A DNA stretch of 64,000 nt, from positions 65,407 through 129,406 of the forward strand of contig NZ_HF952039.1 of assembly GCF_000430995.1 (NCBI RefSeq), read 5' to 3'. The stretch is from Thermobrachium celere DSM 8682. Lineage in GTDB: Bacteria > Bacillota > Clostridia > Clostridiales > Caloramatoraceae. Below are positions 16,361 through 25,055 of this stretch, in pieces; positions within the stretch are counted from its first letter, which is position 1; every line of letters begins with the position of its first letter. The notes under the pieces were generated by a model that saw nothing but the letters and a program-made list of their open reading frames with translations, searched no databases and was not told the origin of the DNA. The translations under genes and the position numbers were made by a program.

Positions 16361-18007
16361 ATGTCTAAAAAAATATTCACCTTTGATTTTTGGCAAAAGT
16401 TCGGGAAAGCACTTATGGTAGTAGTTGCAGTAATGCCTGCTGCAGGACTTATGATTTCACTTGGAAAGCTTATTGGAATTTTATTTGGGGACATAACACT
16501 TGCACAGACGATTGCAAGAATAGTTGAAGACTTAGGTTGGGGTATAATAGTAAATCTTCACATATTATTTGCAGTTGCAATAGGTGGTTCTTGGGCAAAG
16601 GAAAGAGCAGGTGGAGCATTTGCATCGCTTATAGCCTTCATATTAATAAACCGCGTAACAGGAGCAATATTTGGTATAAATAGCGCAATGCTACAAGATC
16701 CAAACGCAACAGTTAAAACTATATTTGGTTCAAACTTGGTTGTTAAAGACTACTTTACTTCTGTACTTGGTGCCCCTGCACTTAACATGGGAGTATTCGT
16801 TGGTATAATATCTGGTTTTTTAGGTGCTACACTTTATAATAAATATTACAACTACAACAAACTTCCAAATGCACTTTCCTTCTTTAATGGAAAAAGATTT
16901 GTTCCTTTTGTTGTTATATTAGGTTCAGTAATTACAGCAACCATACTTTCAATATTTTGGCCAATTGTACAAACAGGTATTAATACATTTGGTAAGTGGA
17001 TTGCAACATCAAGAGACAACGCTCCATTTATATCAACATTTATATATGGAACACTTGAGAGAATTCTTCTTCCTTTTGGTCTTCACCATATGATTACAAT
17101 TCCTATGAACTATACAGAACTTGGTGGGGTTTACAACATACTTACTGGTGATAAAATTGGACAGGTAGTTTATGGACAAGATCCACTATGGCTTGCATGG
17201 ATTACAGACCTTAACAACCTAAAGGCTGCTGGAGATATGGCTACATATAACAAACTTTTATCTACTGTACATCCAGCAAGATTTAAGGTAGGACAAGTTA
17301 TTACTTCTACTGCATCTCTAATAGGTATTGCACTTGCGATGTATGTAAGTGTTGATAAAGAAAAAAGACCACAGTATAAGTCAATGTTCCTATCTGCTGC
17401 ACTTGCAGTGTTCTTAACTGGTGTTACAGAACCTATTGAATTTATGTTCATGTTTACATCACCAATACTATACTTTGGATATGCAGTTTTTACAGGACTT
17501 GCCTTTGCAATGGCAGACCTTATAAACTTAAGAATACATGCCTTTGGTTTTATTGAGCTTTTAACTCGTACTCCGATGATAATAAATGCAGGACTTACAA
17601 AAGACCTATTGAACTTCATATTTTCATGCGTACTATTCTTTGCAGTAAACTTCTTTGGATTTAAATTTGCAATAAAGAAATTCAACATATTAACTCCTGG
17701 ACGTGGAGAAAACACAATTGATACATCCGAAGAGGAGGCTGCTGCAACAACTACAGGAATAAGCAACAGAGAACTTGCTCTAAAGGTAATTGAACTACTT
17801 GGAGGACGCGAAAATATAGTTGATGTAGATGCCTGCATGACAAGACTTAGAGTTACAGTAAATGACATTTCAAAGGTTGCAGAACAAAGCAAGTGGAAGG
17901 AAAACGGTGCTGTTGGACTAATCATAAAGGACAAGGGCGTTCAAGCTATATATGGACCTAAGGCAGATATATTAAAATCAGATATAAACGATATATTGGG
18001 GGCATAA
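16361..18007 (+). CDS. PTS alpha-glucoside/maltose-type EIICB
   Basis: Sugar permease and phosphotransfer protein of the glucose/maltose/glucosamine PTS family. The EIIC domain (about residues 1-430) has the typical opening FWQKFGKALMVVVAVMPAAGL, the loop LPFGLHHMITIPMNYTELGG and GVTEPIEFMF, with the substrate-binding Glu. The C-terminal EIIB domain (about 465-548) has the phosphorylated Cys in VDACMTRLRV. There is no EIIA domain, so a separate Crr-type EIIA must serve it. The ATG at 16361 follows AGGAGG at spacing 7; a longer reading frame from 16277 crosses the leader hairpin and is not credible. Next to an alpha-glucosidase, maltose or another alpha-glucoside is the likely substrate. Confidence 0.9.
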   Translation: MSKKIFTFDFWQKFGKALMVVVAVMPAAGLMISLGKLIGILFGDITLAQTIARIVEDLGWGIIVNLHILFAVAIGGSWAKERAGGAFASLIAFILINRVTGAIFGINSAMLQDPNATVKTIFGSNLVVKDYFTSVLGAPALNMGVFVGIISGFLGATLYNKYYNYNKLPNALSFFNGKRFVPFVVILGSVITATILSIFWPIVQTGINTFGKWIATSRDNAPFISTFIYGTLERILLPFGLHHMITIPMNYTELGGVYNILTGDKIGQVVYGQDPLWLAWITDLNNLKAAGDMATYNKLLSTVHPARFKVGQVITSTASLIGIALAMYVSVDKEKRPQYKSMFLSAALAVFLTGVTEPIEFMFMFTSPILYFGYAVFTGLAFAMADLINLRIHAFGFIELLTRTPMIINAGLTKDLLNFIFSCVLFFAVNFFGFKFAIKKFNILTPGRGENTIDTSEEEAAATTTGISNRELALKVIELLGGRENIVDVDACMTRLRVTVNDISKVAEQSKWKENGAVGLIIKDKGVQAIYGPKADILKSDINDILGA

Positions 18008-18009
18008 TA

Positions 18010-18795
18010 ATGAAGCTTTTAACACTAAACTGCCACTCTTGGATTGAAGAAAACCAACTAGAAAAGCTTGAAATAATTGCAAAGGACATAGCTGAAAAAG
18101 AATATGATGTTGTAGCTTTACAGGAAGTAAACCAACTAATAGAAGGCAAGATTGTGGAAGGCATTGTTAAAGAAGACAACTTTGCCTTCCTTCTCATGAA
18201 TAGAGTAAATGAACTTTCAAAGGTAAAGTATACGATGCTTTATGAAAAGAGTCATGTAGGATATGGAAAATATGAAGAGGGCGTTGCATTGTTGACTAAG
18301 CATAAAGTATTAAATACTAACTCCCTCCTTATAACAAACTCAAACAACTTTAGTTTTTGGAAGACAAGAAAGATATTAAAAGCTACTCTACTTGTAAATA
18401 ACAATGAAATAGACTTCTACTCATGCCACCTTGGATGGTGGAATGATGAAGAAGAACCATTTAAACAGCAGTTCGATAGATTATATAATACAATTGATAA
18501 TAATAAGCTTACATTCCTTATGGGAGACTTTAACAATAACGCATTTATACGAAACGAAGGATATGACTATATGCTTAAAAAAGGACTATTTGACACATAT
18601 AACCTTGCTTTAGTAAAGGATGATGGCGTTACAGTTAAGGGTAAAATAGCCGGTTGGGATAAAAATAAAAATGATTTAAGGCTTGATTTAATTCTAGTAA
18701 ATAGGCCTATCACTGTTAAATCTTCTTTTGTTATATTTAATGGAAAAAACAAAGAGGTAGTATCAGACCACTTTGGAGTATGTGTTGAAATATAA
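18010..18795 (+). CDS. Endonuclease/exonuclease/phosphatase-family hydrolase
   Basis: Cytoplasmic Mg2+-dependent phosphoesterase fold (261 residues). It shows KLLTLNCHSW at the start (Asn metal ligand), ALQEVNQ (catalytic Glu near residue 39), SCHLGWW (in place of the usual H-containing strand), LMGDFNNNA (Asp/Asn) and VSDHFGVCVEI (general-base Asp-His) at the end. All the family's key residues appear intact. The start is two bases after the PTS stop codon, so it is co-transcribed and probably translationally coupled. The substrate is unknown. The operon position suggests a phosphorylated sugar or lipid metabolite rather than DNA, which is an inference. Confidence 0.82.
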   Translation: MKLLTLNCHSWIEENQLEKLEIIAKDIAEKEYDVVALQEVNQLIEGKIVEGIVKEDNFAFLLMNRVNELSKVKYTMLYEKSHVGYGKYEEGVALLTKHKVLNTNSLLITNSNNFSFWKTRKILKATLLVNNNEIDFYSCHLGWWNDEEEPFKQQFDRLYNTIDNNKLTFLMGDFNNNAFIRNEGYDYMLKKGLFDTYNLALVKDDGVTVKGKIAGWDKNKNDLRLDLILVNRPITVKSSFVIFNGKNKEVVSDHFGVCVEI

Positions 18796-18801
18796 ATATA
18801 C

Positions 18802-18841
18802 AGGCTGTCTTAAAAATAAATTCAATAAGGCAGCCTTTAAT
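18802..18841 (+). terminator. Terminator after the PTS/phosphoesterase pair
   Basis: AGGCTGTCTTA pairs with TAAGGCAGCCT (one G-T wobble) across a 13-nt loop, followed by TTTAATTTA. It separates the pair from the alpha-glucosidase gene, which therefore has its own expression signals or depends on read-through. Confidence 0.75.
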
Positions 18842-18903
18842 TTAAAGGTGATATTTTCTTAATATTTTAAAATTTATAAATTATTGTAAAGGATGGTGTT
18901 TTT

Positions 18904-20586
18904 ATGAATAGAGTTTGGTGGAAGGAAGGAATTGCTTATCAAATATATGTTAGAAGCTTTAAGGACACAAATGGAGATGGAATAGGAGATTTAAAGGGAA
19001 TAATAGAAAAGCTTGACTATCTTAAATACTTAGGAGTTAACATCATATACTTAAACCCTATAAACAAATCTCCAAACGACGACAATGGATATGATATAAG
19101 TGACTACTACGATATAATGGATGAGTTTGGAACTATTGATGATTTTAAACTATTAATTGAAGAAATGCACAAAAGAGACATGAAACTTATTATGGACTTA
19201 GTTATAAACCACACATCCGATGAACATCCTTGGTTTGTTGAAAGCAGAAAATCAAAGGACAATCCTTATAGAGACTACTATATATGGCATCCTGGTAAAG
19301 ATGGAAATCCTCCAAACAACTGGGGTTCCTTCTTTGGAGGAAGTGCTTGGGAATATGATGAACAAACTGGCGAATACTATCTACACCTCTTCTCAAAAAA
19401 GATGCCAGATTTAAATTGGAGAAATGAAAATGTTAGAAATGAAATAATTAAAATGATTCAGTTCTGGATAGACATGGGGGTTGATGGATTTAGATTTGAT
19501 GCTATAAACCACTTAGAAAAGGACTTTAACTTCCCCGATGCTGAGGTTAAGGAAGGTCAAATATATGGAGACTTTATAAAATACGTTCAAAATCTTCCAA
19601 AGGTGCATGATTATATAAAGGAAATAAGAAGGAGAGCCTTTAACACAGGACACCATGTTTTAATTGGGGAAACAGGTGGAATAAGCTACCACAACGCATA
19701 CCTATACACAGGCGTTGACAGAGAGGAACTTGACATGACCTTCCATTTTGACATGCATTCTGTAGGTAAAGGAGAAAAGGACTGGGAGAGGAGAAAGATA
19801 GATTTAGTTAAAGAGATAAAGGAAAAGATGAGTGGATGGCAGATGAGGGATGAGAAGGAAGGCTGGTGCCCAATATTTTTCTCAAACCACGACTCAACAA
19901 GAACAGTTTCAAGACTTGGAAATGATGAAAAATACCATAGAGAGTCTGCAAAGATGCTTGCAACACTACAGCTTACCCAAAAGGGAACGCCATTTATTTA
20001 CTATGGCGATGAAATAGGTATGACAAACGCTTGGGACTTTGAACTTGAGGATTATAGAGATGTTGCTGTTTTTAATAAATATAGGGATTTTGTTGAATCT
20101 GGACTTGTGAGCCACGAAAACTATATAAAGGGACTTCACTTAACATCAAGGGACAATGCAAGAACTCCAATGCAGTGGGACGACAGTAAAAACGCTGGAT
20201 TTAGCGAAGCTACTCCTTGGATTAGGGTAAACTCAAATTATAAAGATATAAACGTTAAGGCTCAAATGCAGGATGAAAACTCCATATTAAATTACTATAG
20301 AAGGCTTATTGAACTTAGAAAAAATAATTTAACTCTTGTTTATGGAGACTTTATTGAAATAAATAGGGAACATGAAGAGATATATTCATATATTAGAAAA
20401 GGTGAAGACGATGCCTTCCTTGTAATTGTAAACTTCTTTGATGGAACACCTACGTTTAATCTTCCTGAAGATGTGAAAATTAAAGAGGCTGAGCTTGTTT
20501 TATCAAACTATAAGTGCGATGATAAAAATGTAGATGGCATAACTTTAAAGCCTTATGAAGCTAGAATTTATAAGTGTAAATTGTAA
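18904..20586 (+). CDS. GH13 alpha-glucosidase (oligo-1,6-glucosidase subgroup)
   Basis: Intracellular alpha-glucosidase of 560 residues, the usual length for this subgroup. Conserved regions are present: DLVINHTSDEHPWF (region I), GVDGFRFDAINHL (region II, nucleophile Asp), LIGETGG (region III, acid Glu) and FFSNHDSTR (region IV, stabilising Asp). The residue after the nucleophile is Ala. In characterised relatives Val there goes with alpha-1,6 specificity and Ala/Thr with alpha-1,4, so maltose-type bonds are favoured, as recalled from the literature. It follows the PTS operon by about 110 bp. Trehalose-6-phosphate hydrolase is a related alternative. The TAA stop at 20584-20586 coincides with the 3' end of the adjacent group II intron on the other strand. 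Confidence 0.9.
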   Translation: MNRVWWKEGIAYQIYVRSFKDTNGDGIGDLKGIIEKLDYLKYLGVNIIYLNPINKSPNDDNGYDISDYYDIMDEFGTIDDFKLLIEEMHKRDMKLIMDLVINHTSDEHPWFVESRKSKDNPYRDYYIWHPGKDGNPPNNWGSFFGGSAWEYDEQTGEYYLHLFSKKMPDLNWRNENVRNEIIKMIQFWIDMGVDGFRFDAINHLEKDFNFPDAEVKEGQIYGDFIKYVQNLPKVHDYIKEIRRRAFNTGHHVLIGETGGISYHNAYLYTGVDREELDMTFHFDMHSVGKGEKDWERRKIDLVKEIKEKMSGWQMRDEKEGWCPIFFSNHDSTRTVSRLGNDEKYHRESAKMLATLQLTQKGTPFIYYGDEIGMTNAWDFELEDYRDVAVFNKYRDFVESGLVSHENYIKGLHLTSRDNARTPMQWDDSKNAGFSEATPWIRVNSNYKDINVKAQMQDENSILNYYRRLIELRKNNLTLVYGDFIEINREHEEIYSYIRKGEDDAFLVIVNFFDGTPTFNLPEDVKIKEAELVLSNYKCDDKNVDGITLKPYEARIYKCKL

Positions 20587-22346
20587 TCAAGTAGGAGCTT
20601 AATATATTTTATCCAGCAACCTCTCACACCATCGTACGTACCGGTCTGGTACACGGCAGTTCATTAGTTTACATACATTTTAGAATACTGTGAAATTAGG
20701 CTTTTATATCCTTACTTATTAAAATATTCGTTAATTAGAGTTGTTGATAGAATGTAACTATTTGCTATATGTCAATATCCTTTTCGGGTATTGGCATATA
20801 TTTTTGCAAAATATGGTTTCATTCCTAATCTTATCAGATTCCTATCCCTTTTTCTGAACTTTTTCCATAGTTTCCATTCACACATTCTTTATATTCTTAT
20901 CTATTGCTCTAATTCTTTCATATGGGTCTTTGCTTTCGCAAGTCCGAAGTAATTCACCCATCCAATTATTATTTGATTAAATTTATTTATTCTCTCTTAT
21001 ATGCTTATCGGTTTCCTTCGGCTAGTTATATCTCTTATCTTGTTTTTAAATTCTTTTGTTTTCCTCTACTATTCTTATGTTTAGTTCTCCTTGGACTATA
21101 TTATAAGAAAATCCAAGAAATTTTCTTTTCCATAGTCTATCAACTACACTTTTCTCTTTGTTTACCTTTAATTTGAGATTCTTTTCTATGTAATCAGTTA
21201 CACTCTCTTAAACTCTAAGTCCTGCCCTTTCACTTTTAACAAATATATTGCAGTCATCCGAATATCTGCAGAACTTATGTCCTCTCTTTTCTAACTCTTT
21301 GTCTAAATCGTCTAGGATTATATTTACTAAACTCATCAGGATATCGTAATTTACTTTGTCAAAGAATTTCTCTAGGTCTAATCTACCACCCATATATATC
21401 CTTCATTTATGTACTCATTTGCTTTCTTTACAGCATCTTTTGCACTCCTATTTGGTCTGAAACCATAACTGTTTTCTGAAAAGCCTTTATCAAATATTAA
21501 TGTTAATTCTTAAGCTATCGCTTGTTGAATTAACCTATCAAGAACAGTTGGTATCCCAAGTAGTCAAACTCCACTATTGTGTTTTGGTATCTCAACTCTT
21601 ATAACTGGCTGTAGTTTGTATTTACCTTGCAATATTGCTAATTTTATTTCTGGCCACTCTTGTATTAGAAATCCCCGACGTTCATAGGTTGTCATTCTAT
21701 CTATTCAATGGCTACCTTTATTAGCAATTACCCTCTTGTACGCTCTTTGTATATTTTCTCTTGAGAGTAGTCTTTCTAAGGTTCCATATTCCTCTGCACA
21801 GGTTTCTCCTTCTAAGACTGCCGGAGATACTCTATACACTCCTTGTTTATCTTCATGTTCCACATTATTCTCAGCAAGATAACCTGTATATTCAGTTTTC
21901 TGCAATCTTTGCATATCTCTCGAAGTCTTCAAAATTTAAAACCTCCTAATATTCAGTCCTTCCTATGATAAAGCGTATCTCATGGTACTATGACCTCTGC
22001 TGACTTCTAATAGTTCAACTGTCCAACATTTAATAGGTTACCACTTTGAAAGTTCATTCTTTTAGTGATGTATCTGTTAGACCTCCCCAGGTAAGAGCAA
22101 CCACCTTCGTCCAATATACTCGCCACATTTACTGCATGAAGTTCGGGTAATATTGGACTTTGTTTTGTAAACTCATCCACCTCAAAACAGTCTCGTATGT
22201 AGTTCTTGTTCATCGAGCCGGGACTTTGCCTCCGGCTTCCTTCAGATTCCACCTTACGATAGGCACCCTTGCCATTTAACTAGTAGTTACCACACCAAAC
22301 CTATAGGGGGCTTTCACCGCCAAGCTGTCGACCATGCCGGGCACAC
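20586..22346 (-). mobile_element. Degenerate group IIC intron
   Basis: On the minus strand the element begins GTGTGCCCGGCATGG and later reads GGAATCTGAAGGAAGC. It ends with a domain V-like GTACGTACGATGGTGTGAGAGG, then a domain VI-like stem and CCTACTTGAT at 20586. These are the landmarks of Oceanobacillus-type group IIC introns. As is typical of class C, the 5' junction lies two bases after the T tract of a Rho-independent terminator (that of the sspH gene). The element is about 1.76 kb. Its reverse transcriptase ORF is broken, and two substitutions fall in or beside the domain V catalytic triad region, so it is probably inactive. Confidence 0.9.
20740..21932 (-). pseudogene. Broken group II intron reverse transcriptase/maturase
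   Basis: Reading on from TTGAAGACTTCGAGAG at 21932, RT sequence is recognisable in pieces: the N-terminal LERLLSRENIQRAYKRVIANKGSH, then MTTYERRGFLIQEWPEIK, YGFRPNRSAKDA, DLEKFFDKVNYDILMS and RYSDDCNIFVKSERAG. Maturase-like LWKRKFLGFS follows, then ever more stops. The frame is interrupted by stops after KGSH, HNSGV and QQAIA and by a one-base deletion just before DLEKFF. About 60 codons between DILMSLV and NIILDDLDKEL, including the TPQGGPLSPLL block, are missing. YSDD replaces the common YADD. The right-hand limit given is approximate. Confidence 0.9.
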
Positions 22347-22348
22347 AT

Positions 22349-22385
22349 AAAAATACTCTAGGTGCTAGGCACCTAAAGTATTTTT
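22349..22385 (-). terminator. Terminator of the sspH gene and intron target site
   Basis: The arms AAAAATACTCTAGGTGC and GCACCTAAAGTATTTTT (one mismatch, loop of 3) give a long hairpin ending in a T run on the minus strand. The group IIC intron begins two bases after it, the preferred insertion position of that class. Confidence 0.9.
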
Positions 22386-22386
22386 A

Positions 22387-22563
22387 TTATCCTTCCTGTA
22401 ATTTTGATACTGGTACTTCAAACACCTTGTTGGTTTCAAGATCCTTTACTACTGCTGATTTAGTAGATTTATGTACCTCCTCAATCCAAACGCTGTGTCC
22501 GTTATACTTTACATCAATTACTCCAAGTGAATCTTGGATTTCCAGAGCCCTTTCAAGTCTCAT
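22387..22563 (-). CDS. sspH: H-type small acid-soluble spore protein
   Basis: A 58-residue protein reading MRLERALEIQDS, then VIDVKYNGHSVWIEEV, and ending FEVPVSKLQEG. This matches the SspH family pattern (RA.EI, V.Y.G..VWI, V..L). It is a minor spore-core protein made in the forespore; its exact job in the spore is not well known. The ATG at 22563 has a GGGGTGA site 6 nt before it. The upstream sequence carries a good forespore sigma-G promoter, and the transcript ends at the strong terminator used by the group II intron as its target. Confidence 0.9.
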   Translation of the reverse strand: MRLERALEIQDSLGVIDVKYNGHSVWIEEVHKSTKSAVVKDLETNKVFEVPVSKLQEG

Positions 22564-22579
22564 ATCTTCACCCCTTTTT

Positions 22580-22608
22580 TATTATGTTGTGTAAAATTAA
22601 AAATATTA
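22580..22608 (-). promoter_or_regulatory. Predicted sigma-G promoter of sspH
   Basis: On the minus strand TAATA (22608-22604) and CATAATA (22586-22580) are 17 bp apart. This matches the sigma-G pattern (gHATR, 17-18 bp, CATWHTA) with a perfect -10. Confidence 0.65.
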
Positions 22609-22863
22609 TTCACAATTTTTTACATATTATTTTTTAGACTTTTTGCCCTACCTACAGTTCCACCTAATTTTCTCCAAACATAATAAAAGCACTTAAAAAT
22701 AAAACAAAAAGTATAATTACAGTTCTCCTATTCGGTGTCAAATTAAAACCTTTTTTATTAATAAATTATTTAAGAAAACAAATACATCTATTTAAAATTT
22801 TAATTTTTTTATTAAATATTTTTATATTTCATGTGTTATATATTAATATTTTTAATTTTTATA

Positions 22864-22891
22864 TTTACATTTTTAATATTAGAGTTATAAT
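22864..22891 (+). promoter_or_regulatory. Promoter of the DUF2089 gene
   Basis: TTTACA (22864-22869) and TATAAT (22886-22891) with a 16-bp spacer, 24 bp before the start codon. Between 22609 and 22863 the sequence is very A+T-rich and I see no gene or named element. Confidence 0.6.
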
Positions 22892-22914
22892 ATAATTAAG
22901 AGAGGTGAAAAAGT

Positions 22915-23283
22915 ATGACATTTAAAATTATATCCAAATGTCCTGTGTGCAATTCAAAATTAATTGCAACTAAACTTAAATGCAAAAAATGTGAAACTGT
23001 TATTGAAAATGAATTTGAGCTTTCAAGATTTTCAAATTTAACAACAGAACAACTAAACTTCATTGAAGTTTTTATAAAATGCAGGGGAAATATAAAGGAC
23101 GTTGAAAAGGAACTTGGAGTATCCTACCCTACAGTAAGAAGCAAACTTGATGATGTAATATCTGCACTTGGTTACATACCAACAAAAACAAAAGATGAAA
23201 ATAATACTCTTGATATACTAACAAAGCTTGAAAATGGTGAAATAACAGCCGATGATGCAATTAATTTATTAAAAAATAAATAA
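22915..23283 (+). CDS. DUF2089-family protein: zinc ribbon plus HTH
   Basis: A 122-residue protein with an N-terminal zinc ribbon (CPVCNSKL, then CKKCET, near residues 9-28) and a helix-turn-helix-like middle (NIKDVEKELGVSYPTVRSKLDDVISALGY, about 62-90). Its acidic tail, LEKLENGEITADDAINLLKN-like, resembles a SHOCT/YvlB helix pair. It is the DUF2089 family, usually taken as a transcriptional regulator. It heads a three-gene operon with two YvlB-like genes (gaps of 11 bp and then an overlap) and probably regulates them. The ATG is preceded by GAGAGGTG. Confidence 0.85.
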   Translation: MTFKIISKCPVCNSKLIATKLKCKKCETVIENEFELSRFSNLTTEQLNFIEVFIKCRGNIKDVEKELGVSYPTVRSKLDDVISALGYIPTKTKDENNTLDILTKLENGEITADDAINLLKNK

Positions 23284-23294
23284 GGGGGATTAAA

Positions 23295-23660
23295 ATGAAC
23301 GAAGAAGTAATGAAGGTATTAAAAATGGTTGAGGAGGGCAAAATTGACTCACAAAAAGCAGCTGAACTCATTTCACTTTTTAATTCAAAAGAACAAGAAA
23401 AAATAAATGAAACTAAAGAAAAAATGTTTAAAATTATAGTAAAGTCATCAAAGGGAGACAATGTAAACATTAATGTTCCTGTTAAATTTATTAGTACACT
23501 TGGTACAGCTATTAAAAAGCTACCAAAAGTCGAAGGCGTTGAGGGACTCGAAGAAATTGATATGCAGGCTATTTTAAAGGCAGTAAGTGAAGGCCTCGAA
23601 GGTAAAATAGTAGATATAAAGAGCGAAAACGGTGACATTGTTGAAGTTGTAGTTGAATAA
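23295..23660 (+). CDS. SHOCT-like/YvlB-type protein
   Basis: A 121-residue soluble protein. Residues 1-35 (MNEEVMKVLKMVEEGKIDSQ, then AAELISLF) form the SHOCT-like helix pair also seen at the N-terminus of YvlB/LiaX-type envelope-stress proteins. The rest (about 45-121) is a small alpha/beta segment with VNINVPVKFISTLGTAI and the ending IVDIKSENGDIVEVVVE. The same domain, without the helix pair, recurs in the next gene. Its function is unknown. Its position behind a DUF2089 regulator is a common arrangement in Firmicutes. Confidence 0.75.
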   Translation: MNEEVMKVLKMVEEGKIDSQKAAELISLFNSKEQEKINETKEKMFKIIVKSSKGDNVNINVPVKFISTLGTAIKKLPKVEGVEGLEEIDMQAILKAVSEGLEGKIVDIKSENGDIVEVVVE

Positions 23661-23932
23661 TGGTGAGAAAGATGAGAATATACATCAAGCAAAATAATGG
23701 TAAAAAAATAGATATATTCATCCCAAATTTTCTATTAAATACTGCAATTAATATATTTAATGCTACTATTTTTTTCGGAAAGCCTTGGCTTCATAAGGAG
23801 TTTAAAGAAACTATAGATTGCATAGATTTAAGAGCTTTAAAGAAATGTTTTAAGGAATTAAGAAAATATAAGGGATTAAAATTAGTATCTGTAAGATCAC
23901 AAAATGGTGAGGAAGTTGAAATAATAGTATAG
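23660..23932 (+). CDS. Paralogue of the C-terminal domain of the preceding protein
   Basis: A 90-residue protein. Its pattern KKIDIFIPNFLLNTAINI and ending LVSVRSQNGEEVEIIV parallel the VNINVPVKFISTLGTAI and IVDIKSENGDIVEVVVE of its upstream neighbour, so the two share a domain by duplication. The ATG at 23660 overlaps the previous stop (TAATG); a second ATG at 23672 with GGTGAG upstream is possible. Its function is unknown. Expression is coupled to the DUF2089 operon. Confidence 0.65.
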   Translation: MVRKMRIYIKQNNGKKIDIFIPNFLLNTAINIFNATIFFGKPWLHKEFKETIDCIDLRALKKCFKELRKYKGLKLVSVRSQNGEEVEIIV

Positions 23933-23951
23933 GGCTGTGTTTTACAGCCCT
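23931..23951. terminator. Bidirectional terminator at 23.9 kb
   Basis: AGGGCTGT and ACAGCCCT around a GTTTT loop, with T-rich exits on both sides. It overlaps the stop codons of the two convergent genes. Confidence 0.8.
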
Positions 23952-24427
23952 AATTTATTTATCACCCATCCTATGAATTTTGTAAATACAACATCATATA
24001 TATAGAAAAATAGTTGTGCTGCTATTAAGAATAAATAATAATAACCTATTACAATGTCCTTTGAAATAAAAAACTTATACACATTATACACAGCTATTAT
24101 AGAAAGGTTAAAATAAATGTACTTAAACACCCAATTGAATTTTATTCTGCTCTCTAAATATGCCTTAACAGAAGGATAAAAGGACATAGGGATAAAAACT
24201 AACACATACACCTTATTTGGTATTAAATAAAAGGCTAATATATCTGAGGCTAATGCCACCAAAAGCCCAGTGTATATATTAGAAACAATAATTGGTATTG
24301 CAAGGATATAGCTTGAAAGGGATAAAAAAGTTATCTTACCCTTGACACTTATAAGCCCTAAATAAAGCGATATTATAGTAAGTGCTGCGGCTATGCCACT
24401 GTAGGCAATCCTTTTGGATTTATCCAC
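23942..24427 (-). CDS. Small integral membrane protein, ECF S-component-like
   Basis: A 161-residue protein with five or six hydrophobic segments, starting RIAYSGIAAALTIISLYLGL and with FLSLSSYILAIPIIVSNIYTGLLVALASDILAF. The first-helix pattern (GI.AAL), followed by a P/G-rich second and third helix, resembles S components of energy-coupling-factor vitamin transporters. The usual binding motifs are not clear, so the substrate, and even the family, are open. It lies 14 bp after the J-domain gene on the same strand, with which it may be co-transcribed. Confidence 0.5.
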   Translation of the reverse strand: MDKSKRIAYSGIAAALTIISLYLGLISVKGKITFLSLSSYILAIPIIVSNIYTGLLVALASDILAFYLIPNKVYVLVFIPMSFYPSVKAYLESRIKFNWVFKYIYFNLSIIAVYNVYKFFISKDIVIGYYYLFLIAAQLFFYIYDVVFTKFIGWVINKLGL

Positions 24428-24440
24428 ATTATCCCCCCTC

Positions 24441-25055
24441 TTAACAGCAGGAAATCAAATCTCCTCCTAAACATTCACAACAGCAATCTGCACAGTATAA
24501 ATATGTACATATAGTACAGCAGTCATCGTTTGATCTTCTTGGGGTGTTATAGTAATGAGTATTGTAACTTCTATAGCTGTTATTCATCCTATAAAGTGCA
24601 TCCCTATACTCCGTATTATATGGGTTCATTTCTGATGCTCTTTTTATGTAGTCATACCCAACAGAATAATTACCTCTGTTTATATATATAAGCCCCATAA
24701 GATAGAACCATTCATCATTTCTAATATTTATTCTATTCAACTCTCTTTCTGCACTAAAATAGTCTCCTCTATTTATATACTCCCTAACCCTTTGAAAATC
24801 TGAGAAACTATTTTGGCCATAGTAACCACCTGATGAATAGCTACTTGAGTAACCTCCTTGTTGTTTTTCATGGTTATTTAAAAGATATTCATAGGCCTCA
24901 TTTATTTCTCTCAGCTTTTCCTCTGCAAGTTCCTTTAAAGGATTGTCATGATATCTATCTGGATGATATTTCTTCACAAGCTCCCTATAGGCTCTCTTTA
25001 TATCCTCCATTGAAGCGTTCTTGTCTACACCTAATAGCTCGTATGGATTTTTCAT
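24441..25055 (-). CDS. J-domain protein with TPR-like segment and cysteine-rich tail
   Basis: The N-terminal 65 residues are a J domain ([20 protein letters not shown], then HPDRY with the HPD motif) that should stimulate an Hsp70 ATPase. A Gly/Ser/Tyr-rich linker follows, then a TPR-like helical region (about 95-160, with [20 protein letters not shown]). The tail has ten cysteines in about 30 residues, including [18 protein letters not shown] and a terminal SCC, which could bind metal or be lipid-modified. Its first 71 bp overlap the end of the DUF5685 gene in another frame. GGGGG upstream of the ATG supports the start. Confidence 0.85.
   Translation of the reverse strand: MKNPYELLGVDKNASMEDIKRAYRELVKKYHPDRYHDNPLKELAEEKLREINEAYEYLLNNHEKQQGGYSSSYSSGGYYGQNSFSDFQRVREYINRGDYFSAERELNRINIRNDEWFYLMGLIYINRGNYSVGYDYIKRASEMNPYNTEYRDALYRMNNSYRSYNTHYYNTPRRSNDDCCTICTYLYCADCCCECLGGDLISCC

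Noticed and set aside
17170-17934. 254-codon open frame on the minus strand
   Set aside because: It is the antisense shadow of the well-supported PTS EIICB gene and has no ribosome binding site or recognisable protein pattern.
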